64,000 nt of DNA, taken from the NCBI GenBank assembly GCA_021464415.1, contig CM038470.1:32602122-32666121 (forward strand), in the 5' to 3' direction. Under the pieces are notes generated by a model. It saw only the letters and a program-made list of their open reading frames with translations. It did no database searches and was not told the origin of the DNA. Every line of letters begins with the position of its first letter. Position 1 is the first letter of the stretch. This DNA is from Lonicera japonica. Its lineage: Eukaryota; Streptophyta; Magnoliopsida; Dipsacales; Caprifoliaceae. Positions 46,229 through 58,091 of this stretch are shown here, one piece after another. The translations under genes were made by a program, and so were the position numbers.

Positions 46229-46478
46229 CCAGCTCGTTATCCCTCCACTGCCAAGAGAGGGAAGTGTTCGTTACTCTGTCAAGCCAGCCTCACGCATTGC
46301 CCTCCACTATAGGGACCAGTTAACCAATGCCTCCGCACAAGTCACCTGGACCAACTCTCAACTTGGAGTGGGCAAGCCAGAAACTGCAACCCAATGGACC
46401 AGCCAGGTTCAGTAGAATCACAGTCCAACCACTTCAAAGCCCTCACTTGAGTCACAAGCTTGCGTTGCCAAGCCCGGC
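46180..46478 (-). ncRNA. 7SL: SRP RNA (7SL RNA), copy 2
   Basis: Minus-strand start GCCGGGCTTGGC at 46478 with the Alu-domain GCTTGTGACTCAAG, then CTTGACAGAGTAACGAACAC and CAGTGGAGGGATAACGAGC. A T-run terminator lies at about 46171-46178, giving about 299 nt. The USE (TTCCCACATTG, 46544-46534) is kept, but the TATA box is GTCTTTAAG instead of GTATTTAAG. The 3' end has an extra 61-bp duplication downstream. The RNA body is at least as regular as copy 1, so either copy may be active; the weaker TATA argues for reduced transcription. Confidence 0.7.
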
Positions 46479-46989
46479 AAACATCCTTTTACCTATTGAA
46501 TATCTTAAAGACCAAATATTGCTTCTTATTGGCCAATGTGGGAACAAGTATATATGCATGAGAGTTATTGATTCTCTATGTAAAGAGGTGATTTTTAAGT
46601 TCTAAAACACAATATTTAATTAGTATGCGTGGTGGTATTAGATGCAACACAAATGATACGAGTGGCTCATGCCTTATCATACTAGGATCTTAAAGATACT
46701 ATTCGTATAATTTAATCTATTACTATGTAATGACACTTTGTATGCATATTTTTTGATACTTTTAATGCATCAATGGCATTTTTTGAAACATTAGAATATT
46801 TATTTGGAGTGCCAATATTATGTCATTAGTTTAACCGCCAATGTGTTCAATAAGTATACCATTATATATTTATGAACTTCATACGATTCCCTAATTTGGT
46901 CTATCCAATAAGTGTGTTAAATTTGGGATTTTATTACCAATGTGTTTGGTTTATATCATTGTTCTTCAGAGAGACTCATACAAGGAGTA

Positions 46990-47361
46990 GCATTGAAACT
47001 CATATGGGCTAGCTATCCACTATGCCCTCAAGCTTTGCAAGGAGAGGAATTGGAAGGGTGTCCCTATTGAAACTGATTGCCAAACAGTAGTGAGACTCAT
47101 ACAAGGAGAAGAAGATGAAGAGTACCATCCAGAAAGAGTTCTCATTGAAGATTGTAGAAACCTGATAAGGGAGATGAATACAGCCGTAATACATATATTC
47201 AGAGAAGCAAATCATTGTGCTGACAAACTTGCAAAACTGGGAGGGAACCAAGGCGAACAAGCTGTTCGTTTGCTGGTCCCTCCGGAAGATTTAGTTGAAG
47301 ACGTAAGAGCTGATAAGCAAGGAGTGCATATTGAGAGAGGCAAGCCTGTGTTTTTTTTTTT
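46990..47361 (+). pseudogene. LINE-type RNase H (RVT_3) fragment, copy 2
   Basis: The frame runs from GLAIHYALKLCKERNWKG through PIETDCQTVVRLIQ to HIFREANHCADKLAKLGGNQ, the order expected for the RNase H-like domain at the C-terminus of plant LINE reverse transcriptases: a helix, the ETD acid-bearing strand, then the REAN..AD..AK helix. Upstream domains are absent. No good start codon, so it is a 5'-truncated remnant. More complete than the inverted copy at 7425-7690. Confidence 0.7.
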
Positions 47362-47780
47362 TGTTGTATTTTGTTTTTGTGGTGTTGTTTCTTTCTTGTT
47401 ATCCACCAAAAAAAACTCATTTGTTCAAAGTGAAATATATTTCTCCCAGTGAAATTTACTTTTGAACTTCTTATACTTAGATAAAGACCACGTCTTATTC
47501 CTTTGTGAGAATAAGTTATAGAAGCTAGCAGCTAAAAGTTATTGGAATAAGTGTTAGAGAAGCTAGCAGCTAGACCACATCTTATTCCTTTGTGAGAGGT
47601 CGTATTCTCACATTAAAATAAGAAGTCTTTTTATCATTTGAGATGAGACAAAGAGTAGGTCCTCGTTTTACTCCAAATTCTTACTATGTGTGGATTTATT
47701 ATGAACTCATGGGTAAAACTTACCCCTGAAAACTGACTTGTAAGGGAAGGTTGCCCATGGGTTTTATAAAGGGTGATTTT

Positions 47781-48642
47781 AAATACACCCACCTAGTTAA
47801 TCTTTTCACCCCTCCATCCTCACTCCCTCTCGGTCACTCTATCTAATTTCCATGTTTCAACCTCATTTTTTTCCCTCTCAATCACTTCTTCGCTTTACTA
47901 ATGAATTTGACATTTAGTCAGTTGCTTGGTTGTAGATTTAAAATACAAAATGTATTTTTTTTCTTCTATAATTCTTATTTTCCTTCTAATCTATAGTAAG
48001 TCTCAAAGTAAATGATCTAATATTTTAGGACATAATTAATGTAAATCTCATAAAGATAAATAAGTTGCATCATTGATCGATTGACTATGTTAAGATCAGT
48101 ATTTTAAAGAAATATTAAAGTCAAAGTGGTTCCCTAAATTTTATACAAATTACCAAATTAGTTACTAAATTTATTTAATTTTAATATAAATAATTCTTAC
48201 AGATTTATATTTGGTTTTAAAATTTTAATATAAAGTCCAGTTTCGATATAATTGAATTGAATCAAAATTAACTTTTGTGAATATAGACAAATGCATATCG
48301 CATTTTAAATTAATTTTAATGGGAGAAAAAGATAAATGACCCTTTTTAAAGGAACCAATTCTGTGACAGGTAAAAATAAAATTTACCTAAACAATTTTGC
48401 AAGTTTTAGTTTTTCACATTAAGACCGTCCCTTAAAATATATTTACAATCATTATTATGCATGTAAGTTATTATTTCGGTTGGTAGCTTACAAGTTGTTC
48501 CAAAAAAATATTTTATAGTCTTAGTTTCATTTTGAAAACTAACATTATTGTAGTTCAATTACTTTTGATGCTAAAATATAACTTCCTCCGTAGATTTTGC
48601 AAAGCCAAAAGTAAATCACAAAATCAAAATACAAAACATGCC
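47781..48642. other. AT-rich spacer with a recurrent 'gggtgattttaaat' motif
   Basis: 47780-47815 contains GGGTGATTTTAAAT plus CACCC, also seen near 10845, 32705, 45335 and 61205. This is probably the edge of a small dispersed repeat. Otherwise nothing recognised. Confidence 0.4.
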
Positions 48643-48800
48643 CGTTAAATATTATGTATAGATATTAGTTGTACATTCCTAGATTATATAGTTTCCTAAT
48701 TTAAGTAGTTTACTAGAATAGCGATTGCTATTGTATAAATAGATACTCTCCTAATGTGAATAATATAACAATTATTCTCACAATCTCTCAAAATCTTACA
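48643..48800 (+). repeat. 5' LTR of outer copia
   Basis: 158 bp, begins CGTTAAATATTATG (expected TG mutated to CG) and ends ATCTTACA. TATAAATAGATACTC serves as TATA. The 3' partner at 60761 differs at scattered positions, so the insertion is not very recent. Confidence 0.93.
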
Positions 48801-49052
48801 TGGTATCAGAGGTTAGGTTCTGCAAGGTCTTGGGTTCGAATCCTCCCGTTTGCATTTATTTACCCCTTTGTATTTATGCAGTATGCACATTATTGTTTGT
48901 GCACAAAGTGCACCTTTGGTTTGGTTTGTCTCTCCATGTGCGAGTGGGGGTCGCACGTGGGGGGAAGTGTTGAAGAGCATGATATACATTGTTGGCCCAC
49001 TACCTAACAGCTTAAGCTTTTGGAAGAGATGGTTCCTAACATGGTATCAGAG
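48801..49052 (+). repeat. TRIM-like internal segment and LTR end within the copia leader
   Basis: After the first PBS (TGGTATCAGAG at 48801) comes a tRNA T-arm-like GGGTTCGAATCC, then TGTTGAAGAGCATGATATAC...GGTTCCTAACA (48968-49041), ending at a second PBS (49042-49052). TGTTGAAGAG...CCTAACA with a PBS is the layout of small nonautonomous TRIM-type LTR elements. Two PBS copies imply template switching or recombination at the PBS. Confidence 0.6.
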
Positions 49053-49072
49053 GAATTGGACAAGTTACACCC

Positions 49073-50063
49073 TTGCCTTTTCTATCTTTAGATTATGTTC
49101 TCTTCATACCAAACTGTCCTTTTAATTTAATTTCCATTAGAAAATTAACCCAAACATTGGCCTATTTTCTTACCTTCGTTGATAATTCAGTTATTGTGCA
49201 GGATCAGAACACAGGGAGGACGGTTGGAATAGGATGTGAGTACCGTGGATTATACTATCTCTCCCCACCACCACCACCCCCTGTAGCATGTGTTGCCGTT
49301 GATCCACCTGCCATCCTCCATCACCATTTAGGACATCCTAGCCCGCAAAAGTTACAAAAGATGGTGCCGAGTCTTGCGAGTCTGTCTTCTTTAGAGTGTG
49401 AGTCTTGTCAATTAGGAAAGCATGTTCGTAGTTCCTCTTCTAGTCGTATCAATAAACAAGCAGAGTCACCTTTTGCTTTAGTTCATTCGGATATATGGGG
49501 TCCTAGTCGTGTTAAATCAACTTTGGGTTTTAGTTATTTTGTTATGTTTGTTGATGATTTTTCCCGTTGTACTTGGTTATTTTTAATGAAAAATCATTCA
49601 AAATTATTCTCCATATTTCAAACGTTTTGTTCTGAATTGAAAACTCAATTTGGCACTAATATTCGTACTTTTCGAAGTGACAATGCATGAGAATATTTTT
49701 CTGCCCCTTTTCAATCCTTTATGGCCTCCCAAGGTATACTCCATCAATCGTCTTGTGCTCATACCCCTCAACAAAATGGGGTGGCAGAAAGGAAAAACAA
49801 ACACTTTATTAAAACTACACGTACTCTCCTCATTCACACTCATGTTCCGCTGCATTTTTTGGGAGACGTTGTTCTTGCCGCATGTTATTTGATTAATCGC
49901 ATGTTGTCCTCAGTTTTACAAAATCAGTTCCTTACTCTATTATCTTCCTCCTCGTGTCTTTCGGTGTATATGTTTTGGTCACTCCATCTTCCTCCTCGTG
50001 TCTTTGGGTGTATATGTTTTGTTCCCTGGAGTGACCATGACCAGGGAAAGATAAGTTACAGGC
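49073..50063 (+). pseudogene. Outer copia pol: protease end, GAG-pre-integrase, integrase
   Basis: The frame begins at the protease end (FNLISIRKLTQTL), then the HHHLGHP...CESCQLGK zinc-binding motif and the integrase core with SDIWGP and FRSDN, a stop at 49688-49690, then PQQNGVAERKN with the catalytic Glu. It continues to WSDHDQGK at about 50050, where the Cassandra LTR interrupts. The 5' start is artificial because gag and protease are deleted. The family role is cDNA integration; this copy cannot make an enzyme. Confidence 0.9.
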
Positions 50064-50367
50064 TGTAACGACCCGGTCCCAACTCAGTACGATATTGTCC
50101 GCCCTCACGGCTTTGTCTCTGGGAGCTCACGACCAGCTTCTCAGGAGGTCACCTATCCTGGGATTGCTCTGGCCCACTACTCGCTTAACTTCGGAGTTCT
50201 TATGGGATTCGAAGCCAGTGAGCCCCCAAAAGTCCTCGTACTTAATTAACTACCAACTGCTACTTATATGGGTCTCCAAGGATCCCCCATCTTCCGATGT
50301 GAGATGCCCCCTTTGAGCTACAATTCCTCCCCTCCAAGGGAGTACTCATCACTCGCAGGGTGTCACA
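50064..50367 (-). mobile_element. Cassandra-type solo LTR carrying a 5S rRNA-derived segment
   Basis: 304 bp, TGTAACGACC...TGTCACA, flanked by CAGGC and TAGGC (target duplication with one change). 50147-50218 reads GGTCACCTATCCTGGGATTG then CTCGCTTAACTTCGGAGTTC and TTATGGGAT, the complement of the 3' two thirds of plant 5S rRNA with its internal Pol III promoter boxes. A 5S-like domain in a short LTR is diagnostic of Cassandra TRIM elements. It lies in the copia integrase-RT spacer; removing it rejoins the frame. Confidence 0.92.
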
Positions 50368-51467
50368 TAGGCGAAGTCTCTCAAATGCATCTTCCTAGGT
50401 TACTCTCGTTTACGGAAATGATATCGTTGCTTCTCTCCTCACCTTAATCGATATCTTGTCTCAGCCAATGTCACCTTCTTTGAAACGACTCCCTTTTTTA
50501 CTTCTTTCGAACATGACGAGGGTCTGACTAATGTTCTCCCTCTTTCAGACACTAGTTTTATTCCACTAGTTGTCTCATCTCCTGGCCATGTGGCTCCTCC
50601 CACTGACTCACCACCTCCTCTACTCACCTACCATCGCTAGCAACATCCTCTTCCTATTGCGAACCCTTCCACCAGGCTTACTATTGCGCCTACAATCGAA
50701 TCTATGACCGACCTTACTACATCTCCTCTAACTAAACCTACCACCCTTGACAACCCTACTCCTGGCCCAGTGGACTCATTTTTTACTCCGGCCATGCCTT
50801 CCGTTTCGATCCCTGACTTGGATCGTCCCATTGCCGAACATAAAGGTATTCGTTCTACTCAAAATACTTATCACATTTATAATTTCATAAGTTATCACCG
50901 TTTATCTCCATCATATACTGCCTTTGTGTCGTCCTTGCCCCCTATTTTCATTCCTAAAAATGTAGGAGCAGCTCTTTTGGACCCAGGTTGGCATCAGGCG
51001 ATGGTTGATGAGATGTCTGCATTACATTCTAATGGCACTTGGCAGTTAGTGCCCCTCCCTTCTGGGAAATCTACAGTCGGTTGTCATTGGGTTTACACTG
51101 ACAAAGTTGGTCCTAATGGCGCTATAAATCGGCTGAAAGCTCGACTAGTTGCAAAAGGATATACACAGATTTATGGCCTTGATTATGGCAACACATTCTC
51201 CCCGGTTGCCAAAATGGCCTCAGTTCGCTTATTCCTCTCTATGGCTGTCATTCATCACTGGCCCATTTATTAGTTAGATATCAAGAATGTTTTTCTACAT
51301 AATGAACTGCAATAAGAGGTTTATATGGAGCAACCTCTTGGGTTTGTTGCTCAGGGGGAGTCTAGATCTAGATTGGTGTGTCGCCTCCGACGTTCTCTCT
51401 ATGGACTTAAACAGTTCCCACGGGCTTGGTTTAGGCGATTTAGTTCGGTTGTTCAACAATTTGGAAT
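50368..51467 (+). pseudogene. Outer copia pol: integrase C-term and N-terminal half of reverse transcriptase
   Basis: After the Cassandra LTR the frame resumes with SLSNASS and the spacer domain. From 50704 it is open: [45 protein letters not shown] and [12 protein letters not shown] are the RT entry motifs. A stop at 51271-51273 precedes LDIKNVFLH (LDV-NAFLHG block) and another follows. SLYGLKQ.PRAW is then cut at 51467 by the nested element. Confidence 0.9.
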
Positions 51468-52960
51468 TGTTGACCTTAAAGTCAATTAATCTTATTTTGA
51501 TAATTACAATAAGTTAATATTGTGTTATTTAACTCGGTTGTTCATTGATAATAGCCACTTTAACCGAAACATCTTCCGATCAAGTGTAACTTCAAACCGA
51601 AGCTATCATATTCTCACACAAGCTCTGCAAATGCCATTATTCACAAGAAATCAACTTTAGAGATTCACATATGCTATACAAAGTCAAGAATGATCTCAAT
51701 ATGCTCTACAAGCTATCAAGAACAAGAAAGAATCAAGAACTTCAATCAAGTGAAGATACGCTCAAGAAAATCAAGCATCACGAAAACTCGAAGCATTTAT
51801 AAATTGAGTGAGTGCTTAGATTTTATGTAAAAGATATCATTGATCATTTATATAGCTCATACAATGTTTTAACCATGATAAGATTGATCAAAACTAGTTT
51901 TAACTTTGAAAACAACTTTTACCGAAAAACTAGTCATCTTGGAAAATTCTCGATAAATTCATATGAATGAATTTTGATACAAAAACTATTTTAGAAGTCT
52001 TAGAAAACTATTTTTGACATTCTCCAAGCATTAGAATCAATTTCTGAGTCAAAATGCAAAAGTCGAAAAACGCACAAAACCCACCAACTCCAGAAGCATG
52101 TAGTCGACTACATGGTTAATGAGGTAGTCGACTACACCATGTAGTCGACTACATGGTCCCTGAGGGAGTCGACTACAAGGCAAAAACTAGCCGTTGGAAC
52201 TTTTTCTAAAGTGCACTTTTGCCCCATTAATTTATGTTTTTCACCCCAAACGGCTATAAACTTTTGCTACCTATATATATGAGTTCTAAGACTCATTTTT
52301 AACAACTTGAATCATCATACAAACCCATATTTCATATATTCACATTATTCAAGTTTGAAAGCTAAGGCATTGATCAATCTTTTCATTCTTTGAGCTAATA
52401 TTCATCGATCAATTTTGATATCTCTTAGTGTGAGCTTCATTTGTAATTTGTTATACACAAAAGCTATTGTACATTGGTGTTAGTCACCAAATCATTTCTT
52501 TCAAAACGATAAGAGAGGTTTATCTCTTAAGATAGCAAGAGAGAATTTCTTGTGAGAGTATTTAAGGTGTTTTCAATACTTGTAAGAGTGTGTGAGAAGA
52601 ATACACTTGTAGAGGTTTGATCTTCACCTGGAAGGAGATCGGTTATAGTGGAAATTCTCGGGGAACTAACCGAGCGCGGAGTAGGGGGAACAAGCCGAAC
52701 CGTGTGGACAAAAAAATCTTCGACTTCAAATTGGTTCAATCTTTCTTACTCAATCTCTTTATTTATTTGTTATATTAATTGATTGAAGTTGCTTATATTA
52801 TTGCTTATTCTTGGGATTGATTATTTAATTGATTTTTTTCCTTGATAAACTTATTTAACTAAATTGCTTTGCTTAAATATTTTAAAAATATTTTAATTTC
52901 ACATTAAGTTTTTAAAACCCTATTCACCCCCCCCCCCTATAGGGTATTTTCCGACCTACA
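51468..52960 (+). repeat. 5' LTR of nested copia (1493 bp)
   Basis: Begins TGTTGACCTTAAAGTC and ends CCGACCTACA. Contains palindromes at 52097-52176 and a TATA-like TATATATATGAG near 52270. Closely related solo LTRs lie at 22953 (+) and 43018 (-). Confidence 0.93.
52097..52176. repeat. Palindrome cluster GTAGTCGACTAC in LTR
   Basis: Perfect palindromes at 52097-52114 (CATGTAGTCGACTACATG), 52124-52135 and 52137-52156 (CCATGTAGTCGACTACATGG), plus a partial one at 52166. Sirevirus LTRs are known to carry clustered palindromic motifs. Confidence 0.9.
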
Positions 52961-53016
52961 ATTGGTATCAGAGGTTGTACTCTTATTTTGATTTTACAAT
53001 CTTAGAGTTTACGATC

Positions 53017-54045
53017 ATGTCTATCTATCAAGGAACTGGAATTAACGAAGGTTCTTCCACCACTAGACCACCTCTATTTGATGGCAAAAATTATAGTTAT
53101 TGGAAAAGTCGTATGAGTACTTTCCTTCAAGCTAGTGATTTTGAACAATGGAAGGTTACACTCATTGGACCATATATGATTACCAAAACCGATGAAAAGG
53201 GGATAGTCACTCCTAAATCCATTTCCGAATATGATGAGAATGATATTAAGAAAATCCAATTTAATGCTAAAGCCTTGAATGCTCTACATTGTGCATTAAC
53301 TGTAGATGAATACAACAAGATTTCTAGTTGTAAAACCGCCAAAGAAATTTGGGATAAATTAGAAGTTGCCTATGAAGGAACTTCACAAGTTAAGGATGAT
53401 AATATTAATATGCTCGTTCATGATTATGAACTTTTTAAAATGGAGCCTAATGAATCTCTTACTTCTATGTATAGTAGGTTCTCTATTATCACTAATGCTT
53501 TAGATCTTCTTGGAAAGGAATATTCTAATGAGGATAAAATTCGAAAGATTCTTAGAACTCTTCCCAAGAAGTGGAGACCCAAAGTAACGGCTATTCAAGA
53601 AGCCAAGAATCTCAAAATGTTAAGCATGGATGAACTATTGGGTTCACTTAAAACCCACGAGAAGGAATTAGAGAGAGAAGAAGAAGTTGATTCAAAAGCC
53701 AAGAAGACTCTTGCTCTCAAGGCAAGTCAACGAGAGGATGATGAAGAGTCAATGGGCGGTGACGATGACATGGCTCTCCTCTCTAGAAACTTCATGAAAT
53801 TTCTAGCCAAGAAGAAGAAGTTTCAAGGGAAAGGAAACAATTTTGGTTCTTCATCAAATAGAAACAATGATCGATCAATTCAACCAAGAGTTGAAAACGA
53901 AGAAGTCAAAAAATGTTTCCATTGCCATGAACCGGGACACTTCAAAACCAATTGCCCGATTAGAAGAAAGGAGATAAGAGATAAAAGAGATAAAGCCTTT
54001 AAACAAGTAAGGCATGCCCTCAAGGGGACTTGGAGTGATTCCTAA
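53017..54045 (+). CDS. gag: Nested copia gag (nucleocapsid), ends at premature stop
   Basis: Gag packages the element RNA. The likely start is ATG 53017 (MSIYQGTGINEG), although the frame is open from 52975. FDGKNYSYWKSRM and W..KV open the UBN2/DUF4219-type copia gag domain, LRTLPKKWRPKVTAI is its conserved end, and a CCHC zinc knuckle (CFHCHEPGHFKTNC) lies about 310 residues in. The stop at 54043-54045 cuts a frame that continues in register with EGEPDANSSDEETENLC. About 343 residues. Confidence 0.9.
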   Translation: MSIYQGTGINEGSSTTRPPLFDGKNYSYWKSRMSTFLQASDFEQWKVTLIGPYMITKTDEKGIVTPKSISEYDENDIKKIQFNAKALNALHCALTVDEYNKISSCKTAKEIWDKLEVAYEGTSQVKDDNINMLVHDYELFKMEPNESLTSMYSRFSIITNALDLLGKEYSNEDKIRKILRTLPKKWRPKVTAIQEAKNLKMLSMDELLGSLKTHEKELEREEEVDSKAKKTLALKASQREDDEESMGGDDDMALLSRNFMKFLAKKKKFQGKGNNFGSSSNRNNDRSIQPRVENEEVKKCFHCHEPGHFKTNCPIRRKEIRDKRDKAFKQVRHALKGTWSDS

Positions 54046-55126
54046 GAGGGTGAGCCCGATGCCAACTCTAGTGACGAGGAGACGGAAAATCTTTGCCTTA
54101 TGGCAAGAGACGATGAGGTAGACTCTATTTATAATTCATTTACTGATGATAATATTTCTATAAATGATGATGCTCATGATGAAAATGACTAGATGAGTTA
54201 TATGAAATGTTTGAGGAATTGCATAGCAAATTTGAAAATCTATCTAAGAAGTTTGCAAGCCTCAAAAAGGAGAATTTGATAATTTCTAACAAGTGTGAAC
54301 TTTTTGAGAAAGAAAACATGGTTTTGAAAAATGAAATCAATACTTTGAAGAAAGGAAAGGAAAAGGAAATTCCAAACACACTTGCAGTAGAAAATGCAAA
54401 TTAAAAGATCAAGTGGATGATCTAACTAATAGCTTAGCCAAATTCACCAATGGTAGGGATAATTTGGATAAACTATTAGGAATGCAAAGGTGTGTATTTG
54501 ATAAAGCCAGTTTGGGTTACAACCAAATTGACAACCAAAAGGATTACAAAAACTTTTTTAAGACATATACACCTCATGATCCCACTCATCTTTGCTCATA
54601 TTGTGGTAGAAATACTCATTGTGAGAATCGTTGTTTCTATCGAAATGAAGGTTTCCCTAAGAGGAAGCTTGCTTGGGTTCCAAAAGGAACCATTATGTTT
54701 GCTAACCCAAAGGGACTCAACACATTTTGGGTACCAAAGGAGAAGTTACTCAAAGTCATGGTGTAGGTATGCTTAAAAGCCAAGGGTAGCAAAACCAAGT
54801 GGTTCCTGGATAGTGGTTGCTCAAAACACATGACGGGAGACAAGAACAACTTCTTAAGTCTAATTTCCAAGCGAGGAGGGAATGAGATTTTCGGGGATAA
54901 CGCCAAGGGCAAAATCATCGGTATAGGTAAGGTTGGTAAGCATTCTACTTGCATTGATAATGTTCTATTAGTTGATGGTTTGAAGCATAATTTACTTAGC
55001 ATTAGTCAATTATGTGATAAGGGTTATGAAGTTATTTTTAAATCCGATCGTTGCATTGTTAAAAATGTTAGTGATGATTCCATTCTACTTGTTGCATATA
55101 GAACTAACAATGTGTATACTCTTTAG
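54046..55126 (+). pseudogene. Nested copia gag C-term/protease region, frame-broken
   Basis: Reading continues past the gag stop, then shifts frame at about 54190 and again at about 54404. A coiled-coil-like segment (FEELHSKFENLSKKFASLKK), a second CCHC-like motif (CSYCGRNTHCENRC) and the protease active site (WFLDSGCSKHMTGD, about 54805-54840) follow. Stops at 54764-54766 and 55124-55126 interrupt an otherwise continuous frame with pol. Function in the family: maturation protease. Confidence 0.85.
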
Positions 55127-57865
55127 CTTGATGACTTATCACAACAAGATGTAAAATGTTTATCCGCTATTAATGATGTATCTTGGTTATGGCATAGAAG
55201 ACTAGGACATGCTAATATGGATTTGATTCATAATTTGTCTAAGAAAGAGCTTGTTAAAGGATTGCCTAAAACAAAATTTGTTAAAGATAAAATTTGTGAT
55301 GCATGTCAACTTGGTAAACAACACAAATCTTCTTTCAAGTCTAAAAGGGATATTACTACTTCTAGACCACTTGATATGTTGCATCTTGATTTGTTTGGTC
55401 CTATTTCGGTTGCTAGTCTAGGTGGCAAATTGTACACTCTTGTTATTGTTGATGATTACACTAAACTCACTTGGGTATTCTTTCTCACCCACAAAAGTGA
55501 AACTCCCCATGTTTTCGCTAAGTTTTGTAGAAAAGTTCAAAATGAAAAAGGTGTTTCTATTGTGCATGTTCGAAGTGACAGAGGTAGAGAATTTGACAAT
55601 GTTGATATTGAGAACTTTTGTGATGAGCATGGTATTGATCATAATTTTTCGGCACCTAGAACTCCTCAACAAAATGGTGTTGTTGAGAGGAAAAATAGAT
55701 CTCTTCAAGAGATGTATAGAACTATGCTTAATGAACATTCTTTACCGGAGTATTTGTGGGCGGAAGCCGTTAACACCGCATGCTATGTGATTAATCGTAC
55801 TATTATTCGTAAAAAGTTAGATAAGACACCTTATGAGTTATGGAATGACAAAAAACCAAATATTGCATATTTTAAAGTTTTTGGTTGCAAATGTTTTATT
55901 TTAAATGATCATGATCATTTGGGAAAATTTGATGCTAAATCCGATGAAGGAATTTTTCTTGGATATGCCACTAATAGTAAAGCATATAGAGTTTATAACA
56001 AGAAAAGCTTAGTTGTCCAAGAATCTATGCTTGTTGTATTTGATGAGACAAATCATTTCTCACCCATAGTACATTCCGATGATGATGTTGAAATTATCCA
56101 AAAGATTTTGGATATTCAAATTAATGATACATCTAAGGAAGAACCATCGAGTGCTCAAGCTCCTCCTAAGGAGTTAGAAAATAAAACCGAGCAAAACTCG
56201 AATGATTTGCCTAGGAGTTGGAAATTTGTGTCCAACCACCCTATTGATCAAATTCTTGGAGAGCCATCTAGTAAGGTCATGACTAGAGCATCCTTAAGAA
56301 ATGTTTACAATAATGTAGCATTTGTTTCTCAATTTGAGCCTAAAAACATTATTGAAGCCGAACAAGATGAATCTTGGATGATGACTATGCAAGAAGAGCT
56401 CAATCAATTTGAGAGAAACAAAGTGTGGACACTTGTTCCCAAACCTAGAGATCATACTATTATAGGTACCAAATGGGTATTTCGTAACAAAAAGGATGAA
56501 AGTGGTGTAATTGTTAGAAATAAAGCTAGACTTGTTGCCCAAGGATACAATCAAGAGAAGGGCATTGATTATGAAGAAACATATGCACCCGTTGCACGAC
56601 TAGAAGCTATTCGCATGCTACTTGCTTATTCATGTTTTAAGAATTTTAAATTATATCAAATGGATATGAAAAGTGCTTTCTTGAATGGTTTTATTAAAGA
56701 GGAAGTTTATGTGAAACAACCTCCCGGTTTTGAAAATCATGTTTATCCGAATTATGTATTTAAATTATCTAAAGCTTTATATGGTTTAAAACAAGCACCT
56801 AGAGCATGGTATGATAGATTAAGTTCATTTTTGCTTAATAATGGATTTGTTAAAGGCAAGGTAGACACTACCTTATTCATTAAGAATCATGCCAATGATA
56901 TGCTACTTGTGCAAATTTATGTTGATGATATTATATTTGGTTCTACTAACGAGAATTTGTGTAAGGATTTTTCCATATGTATGCAAAAGGAATTCGAAAT
57001 GAGCATGATGGGAGAAATGAACTACTTCCTTGGATTACAAGTGAAACAATGCAAAGAAGGCATTTTCATTAATCAAGAGAAGTACGTGAAGGAACTTTTG
57101 AAGAAATTCGACATGGAAGGCGCAAAGTCCATGAGCACCCCTATGAATTCAACATTGAAGCTAGACAAAGACGAAAAAGGTAAAAGTGTGGACATCAAGA
57201 AATATCGAGGTATGATTGGTAGCCTATTGTATTTGATGGCGTCTAGGCCGGATATTATGTTTAGTGTATGTCTTTGTGCACGATTCCAAGCGGATCCTAA
57301 AAAATCACACTTACTTGCCATAAAACGGATATTCCGTTATCTTTCCGGTACTAGCTCATTGGGTTTGTGGTACCCAAGAGAAAATAACTTTGACTTAATT
57401 AGTTATTCCGATGTGGATTTTGCCGGTTGCAAAATCGATAGGAAAAGCACTAGTGGCACTTGTCATTTTCTAAGACACGCACTAGTATCTTGGTCAAGCA
57501 AGAAACAAAATTCGGTGGCCCTATCAATGGCCGAAGCCGAATATGTGGTGGCCGAAAGTTATTGTGCACAAACTTTATACATTAAACAACAACTAGAGGA
57601 CTTTGGAATTAGTCTTAGCCACATTCCATAAAATGTGACAACACAAGTGCTATTAGCTTGACCAAGAACCCCATACAACACTCACGTACTAAGCACATTG
57701 AGATAAGATATCATTTTATTCGTGATCATGTGCAAAAAGGTGATGTTGATATTGAATTCGTTGGCACCGAATCGCAATTTGCGGATAATCACTAAACCAC
57801 TTTCAGATGATCGCTTTTGCACTATTCGACGTGAACTCGGCATGACTAGAGCTTGTGACATCTAG
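55127..57865 (+). pseudogene. pol: Nested copia pol: integrase, reverse transcriptase, RNase H
   Basis: Open from 55127 to 57631, with no ATG needed in the polyprotein. Order: GAG-pre-integrase [12 protein letters not shown], zinc site CDACQLGK, integrase D,D,E ([27 protein letters not shown]), RT entry [38 protein letters not shown], the YVDD active site (56918-56929), and RNase H with YSDVDFAG and SMAEAEY. A 1-bp frameshift at about 57630 makes an early stop; frames then carry KCDNTSAISLTKNP and, after another shift near 57790, PLSDDRFCTIRRELGMT to the true end at 57865. Nearly intact but not functional. Confidence 0.93.
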
Positions 57866-58091
57866 TTTATTCCAAAAAGTTCATAAAAGAGATTAATAAT
57901 GCTTAATTATGAGCATACATTATTTAATTATGCTTATTTTATTTTCATTTTATAAATTTTATATGCATCAATTTACATATTACTATGAGTATTAACAAGT
58001 ATTTTGCAGCCTTGAAAAGTTATTTAGTGAAGAAATAACGATAGAGAAGCATTGAGTGCAAAATCACCAAAAAGCAGGAAAAATGGGCAGT

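Larger units (their letters stand above)
45300..47780. repeat. Inverted duplication arm (partner of about 7.05-9.7 kb)
   Basis: Contents occur in reverse order and orientation relative to 7.05-9.7 kb: the 'agtcctcacaaagc' flank, 7SL RNA, LINE RNase H fragment, and the 'gaactcatgggtaaaacttac' flank. The arms lie about 38 kb apart. Confidence 0.8.

Noticed and set aside
48828..48845. GGGTTCGAATCC as part of a tRNA gene
   Set aside because: Only the T-arm-like part is present; no acceptor, D or anticodon arm can be built upstream. It fits the leader of a TRIM-like element.
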